Source: an uncultured Candidatus Pelagibacter sp. (lineage in GTDB: Bacteria > Pseudomonadota > Alphaproteobacteria > Pelagibacterales > Pelagibacteraceae). From it: a stretch of DNA of 34,385 bases. Location of the stretch: assembly GCA_905618805.1 (NCBI GenBank), contig CAJQSZ010000023.1:1-34385 (forward strand). The letters are read 5' to 3'. Positions within the stretch are counted from its first letter, which is position 1, and every line of letters starts with the position of its first letter. Below the pieces are notes generated by a model that searched no databases, had not been told where the DNA came from, and saw only the letters and a list, made by a program, of their open reading frames with translations. Below are positions 16,412 to 25,052 of this stretch, in pieces. The position numbers were made by a program, and so were the translations under genes.

Positions 16412-18307
16412 ATGGCTATAGGGTTTTTAACAATTGGAATTATTGTAGCAGTAATTGGATCTATTTTATATGGAAGAAAATTAGTTAAAACTGAAAAGAC
16501 TGATGCTGTATTCGGTAATCCAGAAAGAGCAAAAGGAGGAGCACACTGGGTTGTAGTTGGTGCTAGTTTTCTTGTTTTATCTTGGCTCTATTATTCATGG
16601 GATATTGCTAAAGCTTTTTACCCAAAGTCTGCAAATGAACTTTGTCAAGTAGGAAAGGTCACAGACTCGTTGATGTCGTTAAAATACCTGTTTCCGATTG
16701 ATGAGCGACAGCATAAAAGTACAGACATTATTGATCGAGAAAATAAAAATATTAAAAAATATATAATTGAAATAAAAAATCACCCTGAATTAAATAATCA
16801 AGATAAAACAATACTATTAAAGTTTATTAATAAAGCTAGCCTGACAATTCCATTTCTGACTAATGAAAAATACTTGGAAAATGAGACTAAAATTAAAATT
16901 AGCAATTTAACTAATAGAATTAATGGGTTAACTGAAGATTTTCAAAAAGATTCTTACCCACCAATAAAAAGTATTGAAGAAGAAAATAAAAGATTAGAAG
17001 CTTTAAAAAAACAAAAAGGATGGGGTTTTACTGGTGAAGAGGTTCCAACTCTAGCTGAAACAGCTATTGGCTTAAAGTTTGCCGCTTCAGCAAAAACATT
17101 AAATAAGATTAGTGATGAATTTTTTGCATTAAGAAATCACAACACCACATACCTAAAGGCTATAACAGAGCTAAGAGATGAGATAAAAGTTTATAGAAAA
17201 GAATTGCCAGAAGAAAAAGAGGTTGAAACACAATTAGCAAAAGAAATAGATAAACTTGCTAGAAGAATTCAATTTGCTAGTATTTTTCCTCCTAAAACCC
17301 TAGATGATATAGAGCAATCTATTATAGATTTTGATATAGTTCAAAATGAAGCTCAGGGAAATTTAAGATTTATTGATGCAGTATTTTTTCCTGGTGGAAC
17401 AATCCTTTCGAGTGGTCCTACTTGTTCAGAAGATGGTCCAGGAAGATGGCTACCAAAACCATCGGATACTTTTAGAATTTTTGGAGATCTTTTAAAACCA
17501 AGCGTAGGATTTAAATATGTTCCTATGATTTGGTATGAGATGATGGATGTTAGTAAAATAGTTGGATTTATACTTCCTGATTGGATTGCAGATTCTATGC
17601 CAGGTAAATACCCAGTTCATAACCAAGATGGGACAGTTACTCCTAATTTTAAAAGTAAAGTTTTAAATGTTGTAACCGGTGAATTTAAACTTTTCAAAAT
17701 ACCTATTCCATACGGACATATATGGGATTCTTTTTTAAGAGTATTTATGGGTTTAACTATAGGAATTATACTTGGAGTACCACTAGGTCTATTTATGGGT
17801 TTAAATAGATTTGCTAAAGGATTTTTTGATCCAATAGTTGAGCTATACAGACCTGTGCCGCCATTAGCTTGGGCTCCTCTTGTTATCACTGTATTTGGAA
17901 TTGATAACGTAGGAAAAGTATTCTTATTATTTATGGTTTCCTTTTCAATCATGATAATTTCAGCCAGAGCTGGTGCCTCGGGAACACAGTTATCTAAAAT
18001 TCACGCTTCTCATTCGCTTGGGGCATCAAGGTGGCAAATATTAAGACATGTTATATTTCCAAATTCTCTACCAGAAATTTTGACTGGTATTAGAGTTGCT
18101 GTTGGAATGTGTTGGGGAACGTTGGTTGCAGCAGAATTCTTAGCTGGAACAACTGGTATTGGTTTTGTTGAAAACGTTGCAAGAAAATATATGCAATATG
18201 AAGTTATATGGATAACAATATTTGTTATGGGTATGCTAGGTCTTTTATTTGATGTAACTATTAGAAAGATAATAGACAAAACTATTCCTTGGCGTGGAAA
18301 AGGATAA
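16412..18307 (+). CDS. tauC: Taurine/sulfonate-type ABC transporter permease with a long N-terminal extension
   Basis: The C-terminal 200 residues (from about 430) are an ordinary TauC/SsuC permease. They contain YRPVPPLAWAPL, the EAA loop ASHSLGASRWQILRHVIFP (about 532-550), which docks on the ATPase, and six predicted spans. Ordinary TauC proteins are about 250-280 residues; this one has 631. The extra 400 or so residues hold two membrane spans (about 3-20 and 45-64) and then a hydrophilic, Lys/Glu-rich region (about 75-300) with predicted coiled-coil stretches (KRLEALKKQKG, RKELPEEKEVETQLAKEID). A conserved-looking GPTCSEDGPGRW segment precedes the core. No frameshift is needed: the frame is continuous, so this is a true fusion or extension. 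Confidence 0.88.
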   Translation: MAIGFLTIGIIVAVIGSILYGRKLVKTEKTDAVFGNPERAKGGAHWVVVGASFLVLSWLYYSWDIAKAFYPKSANELCQVGKVTDSLMSLKYLFPIDERQHKSTDIIDRENKNIKKYIIEIKNHPELNNQDKTILLKFINKASLTIPFLTNEKYLENETKIKISNLTNRINGLTEDFQKDSYPPIKSIEEENKRLEALKKQKGWGFTGEEVPTLAETAIGLKFAASAKTLNKISDEFFALRNHNTTYLKAITELRDEIKVYRKELPEEKEVETQLAKEIDKLARRIQFASIFPPKTLDDIEQSIIDFDIVQNEAQGNLRFIDAVFFPGGTILSSGPTCSEDGPGRWLPKPSDTFRIFGDLLKPSVGFKYVPMIWYEMMDVSKIVGFILPDWIADSMPGKYPVHNQDGTVTPNFKSKVLNVVTGEFKLFKIPIPYGHIWDSFLRVFMGLTIGIILGVPLGLFMGLNRFAKGFFDPIVELYRPVPPLAWAPLVITVFGIDNVGKVFLLFMVSFSIMIISARAGASGTQLSKIHASHSLGASRWQILRHVIFPNSLPEILTGIRVAVGMCWGTLVAAEFLAGTTGIGFVENVARKYMQYEVIWITIFVMGMLGLLFDVTIRKIIDKTIPWRGKG

Positions 18308-18338
18308 TTTTTTTTATTACAAAAATTAATATTATTTA

Positions 18339-19223
18339 ATGAAAATATTTGATTGTACCACATATTATTCTGAAGATTTAATGCTTGATGTAAGATTTAA
18401 TATTCTGAACAATTATGTTCACAAGTTTATAATAGTAGAGTCTAAATATTCTCATAGCGGCAAAAAAAAAACATTAAATTTTAATATTAATAAATTTAAA
18501 AAATTTGAAAATAAAATTATTTATTTACCAATTGAAAATGAACCAGAAGATATTAAAGCAGTTTTGGATAATATAGATTCTTCTGCTGTAAAAAGAATGA
18601 ATAGCCTAAAAAGAATAGAGCAATCCTACAATTATATGATGAATGGAATTAAAGATGCTGCTGATGATGATCTTATTATTTTAAGTGATAATGATGAGAT
18701 TCCAAACTTAGAATCAAATCAATTTAAAGAATCTAAAAAAGACATTATGATTTTTAAACAATTATTTTGTCACTATAAATTTAACTTATTATATGATTTA
18801 CTACCTTGGTATGGCACAAGAGCTTGTAAAAAAAAAAAATTGAAATCTTTTTCTTGGTTAAAGAATATTAAGAATAAGAAATATCCTTTCTGGAGATTTG
18901 ATACTCTCTTCTCTAGTCATAAAAAAAGAAATATTGATATTATAGATGATGGAGGTTGGCACTTTACAAATGTTAAGAGTGCTGAAGATTTATTTGTTAA
19001 ATTAAATAATTTTGGACACCACAATGAATTTGAGTTATCTAATTTAACGGTGAAAGACCTCGAGCTACAAATTAGAAATAAGATAATTAACTATAACCAC
19101 TTTGCAGATAAAACCGATGAAAATAAATATAATTTTGAGTATAAACTAAAAAAACTTGATACTAATTTTTTACCAAAATATTTAGAATTAAATAAAACAA
19201 AATATAGTGAATGGTTTGATTAA
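18339..19223 (+). CDS. Glycosyltransferase family 17-like protein
   Basis: A 294-residue cytoplasmic enzyme resembling GT17 (beta-1,4-mannosyl-glycoprotein N-acetylglucosaminyltransferase family). It shows the family order: N-terminal IFDCTTYYSEDLMLDVRFN, then FIIVESKYSHSGK, then the metal-binding segment DLIILSDNDEIPN at 111-123, and a later DDGGWHFTNV with the conserved Trp-His. Bacterial members act on surface polysaccharides or lipid-linked sugars; no partner genes are adjacent, so the acceptor is unknown. It lies 31 bases downstream of tauC on the same strand, but the functions do not connect. It looks slotted between transport and catabolic genes. Confidence 0.8.
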   Translation: MKIFDCTTYYSEDLMLDVRFNILNNYVHKFIIVESKYSHSGKKKTLNFNINKFKKFENKIIYLPIENEPEDIKAVLDNIDSSAVKRMNSLKRIEQSYNYMMNGIKDAADDDLIILSDNDEIPNLESNQFKESKKDIMIFKQLFCHYKFNLLYDLLPWYGTRACKKKKLKSFSWLKNIKNKKYPFWRFDTLFSSHKKRNIDIIDDGGWHFTNVKSAEDLFVKLNNFGHHNEFELSNLTVKDLELQIRNKIINYNHFADKTDENKYNFEYKLKKLDTNFLPKYLELNKTKYSEWFD

Positions 19224-19245
19224 TTAATCTAAAGGCTAATTTTAC

Positions 19246-20253
19246 ATGAAAATAAAAAAACTTAACTTGGTAGTTAAAAAAATTTTTAAAAAATATGGTT
19301 TAAATCTTACTGATGCCAAAACCTGTACTGACGCTCTGATTAATGCAGAGTTGGTTGGTTCTCCTTCTCATGGCTTATCTAGACTAAAAATGTATTGTGA
19401 TCGAATTTCTAAAAAAGTAATCAACCCAAGAGCTAAAGTAAAAATTAAAAAAATTTCTCAATCAATTGCACATGTCGATGGGAATAATAGTATTGGCTTT
19501 GTTGCAGCAGATATTGCTATTAAAACTGCTATAAGTAATGCCAAAAAAACTGGGATTGGTTTGGTTGCAGTTAAAAATAGTGGCCACTATGGTTTGTCTG
19601 GTTATTATGCCGAACAAGCTGTTAAAAAAAATTTAATGGTTTTGGTGTTTACTAATGCACCCCCAGCTGTTGCACCTCATGGAGCATTAAAAAGTTTATT
19701 TGGAACAAATCCAATTTGTTTTGGAACTCCAACGGGATCTAAGGTTCCTTTTATCTTGGATACCTCTATATCAATGATTAATAGAGGAAAAATTAGAGTA
19801 GCTGCGAGAGAAGGTGAAAAAATTCCCGAAGGTGTTGCGTTAGATAAATTTGGCAAACCTACAACAAATCCTAAAAAAGCCCTAGAAGGTGTTCAATTAC
19901 CAATTGCTGGATTTAGAGGTTCAGGATTAGCTTGGATGGTTGATATTTTAAGTGGTGTTTTAACGGGTGGTAATCATGCTGGTCGAGTTAAAGATCCTTT
20001 TACAGATTTTAGTGGCCCTCAAAATATAGGTCATTTATTTTTTGTAATGAAGCCTAATTTGTTTGTGGGAAATTCTTTTAATAAAAGAATAAAAGATAAT
20101 ATTAAAACAATAAAAAAACTACCTAAAATTAAAGGTGTTAAGGAAATTCTTTATCCAGGGCAAAGTAAATACAATAGATATAAGGATAATCTTAAAAAAG
20201 AGATTAAAATTACCAAGAATGTATTGGAAGATTTAAATAGTTTAATAAGATAA
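19246..20253 (+). CDS. LDH2/MDH2 family NAD(P)-dependent 2-hydroxyacid dehydrogenase
   Basis: Member of the malate/L-lactate dehydrogenase family unrelated to classical LDH; 335 residues. Signatures are GSPSHGLSRL near residues 38-47, NSGHYGLSGYYAEQA with the catalytic-site His, FGTNPICFGTP, and a C-terminal GFRGSGLAWMVDILSGVLTGG. Known specificities include malate, ureidoglycolate, piperideine-2-carboxylate and (R)-sulfolactate (ComC). Sequence alone does not decide. The proximity of an HpsN-like dehydrogenase, Pta and TauABC makes sulfolactate a testable candidate. Start ATG 19246 is 22 bases after the GT17 stop. Confidence 0.85.
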   Translation: MKIKKLNLVVKKIFKKYGLNLTDAKTCTDALINAELVGSPSHGLSRLKMYCDRISKKVINPRAKVKIKKISQSIAHVDGNNSIGFVAADIAIKTAISNAKKTGIGLVAVKNSGHYGLSGYYAEQAVKKNLMVLVFTNAPPAVAPHGALKSLFGTNPICFGTPTGSKVPFILDTSISMINRGKIRVAAREGEKIPEGVALDKFGKPTTNPKKALEGVQLPIAGFRGSGLAWMVDILSGVLTGGNHAGRVKDPFTDFSGPQNIGHLFFVMKPNLFVGNSFNKRIKDNIKTIKKLPKIKGVKEILYPGQSKYNRYKDNLKKEIKITKNVLEDLNSLIR

Positions 20254-20276
20254 AACTACTATAATAAAATTCTAAT

Positions 20277-20522
20277 ATGCGTCCAGTATTTAAAATTATT
20301 ATAGTATACGAAATCATTTTTTTTATTTTCTGGAACTTCCTATATTATTCTAATCCTGGTGTTGAAAGTTGGTTTAAACTAGAAAATCTAACAGCGATAT
20401 ATACTGTTCTATCAACTATGGCTTTAGGATTTGTTTTTGTGTATGTAGTTTTTATAACTGCAAAATTAACAGGTATACTTAATAAGATTAAAACCTTAAA
20501 GGATCCAAGAAAAAACTTTTAG
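20277..20522 (+). CDS. Small membrane protein, 81 aa
   Basis: Unrecognised. Two hydrophobic segments are seen, residues about 6-25 (IIIVYEIIFFIFWNFLYY) and 40-67 (IYTVLSTMALGFVFVYVVFIT), with a basic C-terminus (LNKIKTLKDPRKNF). It follows the dehydrogenase by 23 bases and its stop abuts the convergent hydrolase stop with no gap. No cysteine, lipobox or cofactor motif is visible. Coding is supported by the exact fit between neighbours and by typical membrane-protein composition. Confidence 0.6.
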   Translation: MRPVFKIIIVYEIIFFIFWNFLYYSNPGVESWFKLENLTAIYTVLSTMALGFVFVYVVFITAKLTGILNKIKTLKDPRKNF

Positions 20523-21665
20523 TTAACGAATAGTTCTAGCAAATTTTACTATATCTTTAATTAATAACTCTGGCTGTTCCATTGCAGCAAAATGTCCACC
20601 ACTTGGCATTTCCGTCCATTGGGTAATATTAAAAATTCTATCTACGTAGGAACGAGGTGGCCATTCCGACATTTCAGCTGGGAAAATTGCAGCCGCAGTT
20701 GGAATTTGTATCTTATGGAAATCTTTTGGAAAAAAACGTCCTCCCTCTTCTCTTCTTCCATAATAAATCCAAGAAGCTGTATTAAAAGTTTTTGTAACTA
20801 TATAAACCATAATATTTGCTAACAAAGCGTCCTTTGAATAAGCACTTTCAATATCACCATTCTTTAAATCAGACCATGAATACATCTTTTCAATAATCCA
20901 TGCTGCAATACCAACGGGACTATCCATCATTCCATAACTCAATGTTTGTGGCTTTGTTGCTTGTTGGGTTCTATAACCATCCTGCATAATCTGATCCTTA
21001 TCAAATCTTTTTTGCCACTCTTCTTCTTCTTTAGTTTTAGTTCCCTTTGGATGGCGCATAGTTAAACAATTAATATGAATTGCTTTACAGTTTTTAGAAT
21101 GATCATAACCAATCCAATTAGCAATAGTTGCTCCCCAATCACCTCCTTGAGCTAAATAATTTTTATACTTAAGTTTTTCTGTCATTAGTTTATTTAAGAT
21201 ATTAGCCATTTTTCTTGGACCCATTGGTTTAGACGGCTTACCTGAAAATCCAAACCCAGGTAAAGATGGGGCTATAACATCAAATGCATCTTCTACATTT
21301 CCACCAAACTTTTCTGGGTGTGCAAGTTTTTTAATTATATGTAAAAACTCTACAACTGATCCAGGCCAACCATGCATAAGAAGTAATGGTGTTGGATTAA
21401 GGCCACTACCTTTTTCATAGATAAAGTGTATTTCAATGTCATCTATAATAGTTGTAAAATTTGAAAATTTATTTATTTCTGCTTCATGTTTTCTCCAGTC
21501 AAAATTTGTAGTCCAATAATTTGATATCTCTTTCATATAATCAAGATTACTTCCATATTTCCAGCCACCATCCTCAGGCATTTCATGCCATGGATAATTT
21601 TTTACTTTAGTATAAATCTCTTTGAGTGCTTTATCTGGAATATCTATTTTAAATGGTTTAATCAT
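20523..21665 (-). CDS. Epoxide hydrolase-like alpha/beta hydrolase
   Basis: Alpha/beta-hydrolase of 380 residues with the N-terminal epoxide hydrolase domain (EHN; about 1-110, ending in FIYEKGSG). The oxyanion-hole motif is HGWPGSVVEFLH. The nucleophile elbow GGDWGATIANWI supplies the catalytic Asp, and a cap domain sits in the middle. The C-terminal MPSGGHFAAMEQPELL has the catalytic His. The order and length match microsomal-type epoxide hydrolases and juvenile-hormone-hydrolase relatives. In bacteria most are uncharacterised, so the natural epoxide is unknown. It is divergent from the phosphate acetyltransferase by 48 bases. Confidence 0.85.
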   Translation of the reverse strand: MIKPFKIDIPDKALKEIYTKVKNYPWHEMPEDGGWKYGSNLDYMKEISNYWTTNFDWRKHEAEINKFSNFTTIIDDIEIHFIYEKGSGLNPTPLLLMHGWPGSVVEFLHIIKKLAHPEKFGGNVEDAFDVIAPSLPGFGFSGKPSKPMGPRKMANILNKLMTEKLKYKNYLAQGGDWGATIANWIGYDHSKNCKAIHINCLTMRHPKGTKTKEEEEWQKRFDKDQIMQDGYRTQQATKPQTLSYGMMDSPVGIAAWIIEKMYSWSDLKNGDIESAYSKDALLANIMVYIVTKTFNTASWIYYGRREEGGRFFPKDFHKIQIPTAAAIFPAEMSEWPPRSYVDRIFNITQWTEMPSGGHFAAMEQPELLIKDIVKFARTIR

Positions 21666-21713
21666 TGGTAAATTTCAGTATATACTTTTTAATAATTAAG
21701 CTAAATATACCTC

Positions 21714-22625
21714 ATGCTTTCAAATAAAGAAATCGTTTGTCCTAATAGCTTACTAGATCTTGCCCATAAGAAAAAAGGTGTGCCTGCTGCTATCGTTAAT
21801 GCAGGTTTACCTTTACCGATGCTCTCGGTTCAGGATGCTGTAAAAGAAAATCTTATTACACCTATTTTTATAGGAGATAAAAAAGAAATTTTAGAATGTG
21901 CCGAACAATTAAAATGGGATATTTCTGAATTTGAAATTATTGATGAACCTGTAGAAAATAATACAGCAGCTATTGCTGCAAAGCTAGCTAGTGAAGATAA
22001 AGTAAAAATTATTGTTAAAGGCCACATTCATACAGATGTATTGATGAAAGAAGTTTTAAAAAGAGAATATAATTTACTTGGAAAAACTAGACTTAGTCAT
22101 ATTTGGCACATGACTACTACAAAAGTTGATAATCCACTTATAATTACTGATGGTGCTTTAAATGTTTTACCTAATATAAAAACAAAAATGCATATTTTAA
22201 GAAATGTAATTGACTTTTCAAACCGCATAGGAATTAAAAGACCAAAAGTTGCGGTGCTTTCAGCTACAGAAGAAGTTTTAGATAGTGTGCCTAGCTCAAT
22301 TGATGCAAATGAAATTACAAAACTTGCAAAAGAAGATAATTTAAATGCTGATGTTTTTGGTCCTTTAGCATTTGATAATAGTATTTCAAAAAAATCTGCA
22401 GCTATCAAGGGTGTTAAAAATATTGTTGCTGGTGAAGCTGATGTATTGTTAGTTCCAAGTGTTGAAACTGGGAATAGTTTAGTTAAATTGATGATATATT
22501 TTATGGGTGCATGTGCAGCTGGTGTTGTTGTTGGTGGCAAGGTTCCAATTGTAATAACTAGTAGATCTGATGAAGCACAAGCAAGATTAGCATCTATTGC
22601 TGCTGCTGTAGTTGCTTTAGACTAA
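21714..22625 (+). CDS. pta: Phosphate acetyl/butyryltransferase family enzyme
   Basis: A 303-residue single-domain PTA_PTB protein that swaps phosphate and CoA on an acyl group, most simply acetyl phosphate plus CoA to acetyl-CoA. Family features are the substrate-loop KGHIHTDVLMKEVL, LSHIWHM, the middle VAVLSATEEVL and DVLLVPSVETGNSLVK, and the ending VPIVITSRSDEAQARLASIA. There is no adjacent acetate kinase. In sulfonate degraders a stand-alone Pta of this size converts acetyl phosphate made by sulfoacetaldehyde acetyltransferase. Here it precedes the HpsN-like gene by 64 bases. Phosphate butyryltransferase is the main alternative. Confidence 0.85.
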   Translation: MLSNKEIVCPNSLLDLAHKKKGVPAAIVNAGLPLPMLSVQDAVKENLITPIFIGDKKEILECAEQLKWDISEFEIIDEPVENNTAAIAAKLASEDKVKIIVKGHIHTDVLMKEVLKREYNLLGKTRLSHIWHMTTTKVDNPLIITDGALNVLPNIKTKMHILRNVIDFSNRIGIKRPKVAVLSATEEVLDSVPSSIDANEITKLAKEDNLNADVFGPLAFDNSISKKSAAIKGVKNIVAGEADVLLVPSVETGNSLVKLMIYFMGACAAGVVVGGKVPIVITSRSDEAQARLASIAAAVVALD

Positions 22626-22689
22626 TTCTTCATTGAAATAACTCTATTAATGCTTTAAATAAAAGCTTTCAAAATCAGAGAAAGAAACA

Positions 22690-23976
22690 ATGACTATAAC
22701 TTATTTAAAAAAATCACCTAAAACTTCATCAACAGATGACTCAAAAACAAAAGGAATTGTTCAAGATCTTTTAAAAAATATTGAAAGTACAAAAGAACAA
22801 GGATGTATAGATCTTACTAAAAAATTTGATAAATATGATGGTGATATTATTGTTTCTAAAGAAAGAATTGAAGAAATTAAAAAAACATTAGACCAAAAAA
22901 CTAAAGATGATGTTCAGTTTTCTTATGAAAGAGTAAAAAAATTTGCTGAAGCACAATTAAAAAATTATGGTCAAGATTTTGAAGTTGAACTTTCAGAAGG
23001 ACTGTTTGCAGGTCAAAGATTAATTCCCATTAACACTGCAGGATGTTATGTACCTGGTGGTCGTTACGCACACATAGCGTCTGCAGTAATGAGTGTTACT
23101 ACAGCAAAAGTTGCAGGTGTTAAAAATGTTATAGCATGCAGTCCTCCAAAAGAAGGCGTGGGCGCACATCCAACAATTATTTATACTGCTGATTTATGTG
23201 GTGCCGATGTAATTCTAAATCTAGGAGGTGTTCCTGCAATCGCTGCAATGACCAATGGTTTATTCAATAATCCTGCTGCAGACATTATAGTTGGACCAGG
23301 GAATCAATTTGTTGCAGAAGCTAAAAGAATTTTATTTGGAAAAGTGGGTATTGATTTATTTGCAGGTCCTACTGAAATTGCAATTATTGCAGATGAAAAA
23401 GCAGATCCTGAAATAGTAGCTGTTGATTTAGTTGGACAAGCAGAACACGGCTATAATTCTCCTTGCTGGTTGTATACCACAAGCAAAGAGCTCGCTGAAA
23501 AAGTGATGAAAAGAGTTCCTGAATTAATTGCTGATTTACCAGAAGTGCCAAGAACTAATGCTGATGCTGCTTGGAGGGATTATGGTGAGGTTATTCTTTG
23601 CGATACAGATGAAGAAATGGCAACTATTAGTGACGAATATGCTCCTGAACATTTAGAAGTTCAGACAGAAAATTTGGCGTGGTTTCATGAAAGGCTAACA
23701 AACTATGGTTCTTTATTTATTGGTGAAGAAACAACCGTTGCCTATGGGGATAAATGCTCTGGAACCAATCATATTCTTCCTACGAAAGGTGCTGGAAGGT
23801 ATACTGGTGGATTGTTTGTAGGTAAATTTGTTAAGACTTTGAGCTTCCAAAGAATGACAAAAGAGTCTACTGAATTAGTTGGAGCTGCAGCTGCTAGAAT
23901 TTCTAGATATGAGGGAATGGAAGCACATGCAAGAACAGGTGATGTTAGACTTAAAAAATACGGTTATTCAAATTAA
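22690..23976 (+). CDS. hpsN: HisD-family dehydrogenase, probably sulfopropanediol 3-dehydrogenase (HpsN-like)
   Basis: Zn- and NAD-dependent dehydrogenase of the histidinol dehydrogenase family; 428 residues. Catalytic and zinc residues of the family are present: Q250 and H253 in GQAEHG, E320-H321 in APEHLE, D354 in YGDKCSGTNH and H413 in GMEAHART. From memory, the N-terminal TYLKKS, AGCYVPGGRYAHIASA, NHILPTKGAGRY and the end MEAHARTGDVRLKKY match the DHPS dehydrogenase HpsN of roseobacters. Biosynthetic HisD instead reads NHVLPT.G.AR. and DAHK. HpsN oxidises (R)-2,3-dihydroxypropane-1-sulfonate to sulfolactate. There are no other histidine genes alongside. The family is certain; the HpsN assignment is likely. 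Confidence 0.78.
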   Translation: MTITYLKKSPKTSSTDDSKTKGIVQDLLKNIESTKEQGCIDLTKKFDKYDGDIIVSKERIEEIKKTLDQKTKDDVQFSYERVKKFAEAQLKNYGQDFEVELSEGLFAGQRLIPINTAGCYVPGGRYAHIASAVMSVTTAKVAGVKNVIACSPPKEGVGAHPTIIYTADLCGADVILNLGGVPAIAAMTNGLFNNPAADIIVGPGNQFVAEAKRILFGKVGIDLFAGPTEIAIIADEKADPEIVAVDLVGQAEHGYNSPCWLYTTSKELAEKVMKRVPELIADLPEVPRTNADAAWRDYGEVILCDTDEEMATISDEYAPEHLEVQTENLAWFHERLTNYGSLFIGEETTVAYGDKCSGTNHILPTKGAGRYTGGLFVGKFVKTLSFQRMTKESTELVGAAAARISRYEGMEAHARTGDVRLKKYGYSN

Positions 23977-24008
23977 GCTGATAAAAATATAAGCTTTAAT
24001 TGGCTAAA

Positions 24009-25052
24009 ATGAAAATCAAGAACTTAAAAAAAGATTTTTCTAATTACTGTAAAATCAATAAACTTGAAATTAATAATAATCAAATCAGTATTATAGTATT
24101 ACTTGTTAAATTTTATATCAGCTGTTTTGAAAAATCTTTTTTTAATTTTTTTAAAGATAAGAATAAAAAATTAGGATTCTATTTATTTGGTGATGTCGGT
24201 GTTGGCAAAACAATGCTTTTAGATTTTTTTTATGAAAATTTAGATATACCAAAACAAAGACTTCATTTTAATGAATTTATGATAAGTTTTCATGAATTTT
24301 CCCACACAAATAAAAAAGACAACATAATAGAATTATTTGTAAAAAAGATAAGTAAGCAATATGAGCTTATATATTTTGATGAATTTCAAGTAACTAATAT
24401 AGTAGATGCAATGATACTTGGAAAGTTGTTTGAGACAATGTTTGATGAAAATATCAAAATTATACTTACGTCTAATATTAAGATAAATGATTTATACAAA
24501 GATGGTCTTCAAAGAGATCAGTTCAAACCTTTTATTGATATAATGAATAAGGTATGTAATGAGGTAGAACTAATTATTCAAGAAGATTATCGAAAATCTT
24601 CCTCAAATATGCTTGATCGTTTTTTCTATCCATTAAATGAGGAAACAAATTTTAAGATTAATCAAATATTTAGGAAGTTAACTAAAAATAAAAAACAATC
24701 TTCAAAAAACTTAGAAATAAAAGGAAGAATATTTACAATTGAAAATTATTTTCAAAAAATAGCAAGATTTGATTTTGATAATTTATGTAATAAAAATATT
24801 GGAGCAGAGGACTATATAAAAATAGCAGAAGTGTGTGATTTTATTGTTATAGAAAATATTCCAAAATTTAATGATGAAAATATAAATAAACAACAAAGAT
24901 TCATTACGTTAATAGATATTCTATATGAAAAAAAAATTTCTTTGATGATAAGTTCGCACACAGATCTTGAAAACCTGGGATCTTCTAGGGCTTTGATTGG
25001 CCCATTCAAAAGAACATTAAGTAGATTGTATGAGCTTACCTCTATTAATTAA
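24009..25052 (+). CDS. zapE: AFG1/ZapE-family ATPase
   Basis: P-loop ATPase; ZapE in E. coli associates with FtsZ at division, and the mitochondrial relative AFG1/LACE1 helps protein turnover. The protein is 347 residues from ATG 24009. Walker A GDVGVGKTMLL lies at about 61-71, Walker B as IYFDEFQVTNIVDAMI, sensor ILTSNIKINDLYKDGLQRDQFKPF given in part (LTSNIKINDLYKDGLQRD), and the C-terminal SSRALIGPFKRTLSRLYEL resembles family ends. A TTG three codons upstream (24000) is an alternative start; neither has a ribosome binding site. The end overlaps the convergent lysE stop by eight bases. Confidence 0.85.
   Translation: MKIKNLKKDFSNYCKINKLEINNNQISIIVLLVKFYISCFEKSFFNFFKDKNKKLGFYLFGDVGVGKTMLLDFFYENLDIPKQRLHFNEFMISFHEFSHTNKKDNIIELFVKKISKQYELIYFDEFQVTNIVDAMILGKLFETMFDENIKIILTSNIKINDLYKDGLQRDQFKPFIDIMNKVCNEVELIIQEDYRKSSSNMLDRFFYPLNEETNFKINQIFRKLTKNKKQSSKNLEIKGRIFTIENYFQKIARFDFDNLCNKNIGAEDYIKIAEVCDFIVIENIPKFNDENINKQQRFITLIDILYEKKISLMISSHTDLENLGSSRALIGPFKRTLSRLYELTSIN

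Noticed and set aside
22097-22540. 147-codon frame opposite pta
   Set aside because: Antisense shadow of a conserved gene; Ser/Ala/Phe-rich with no motif.
24000-24008. TTG start for zapE three codons upstream
   Set aside because: An ATG lies nine bases further on and neither has a ribosome binding site, so the ATG was preferred.
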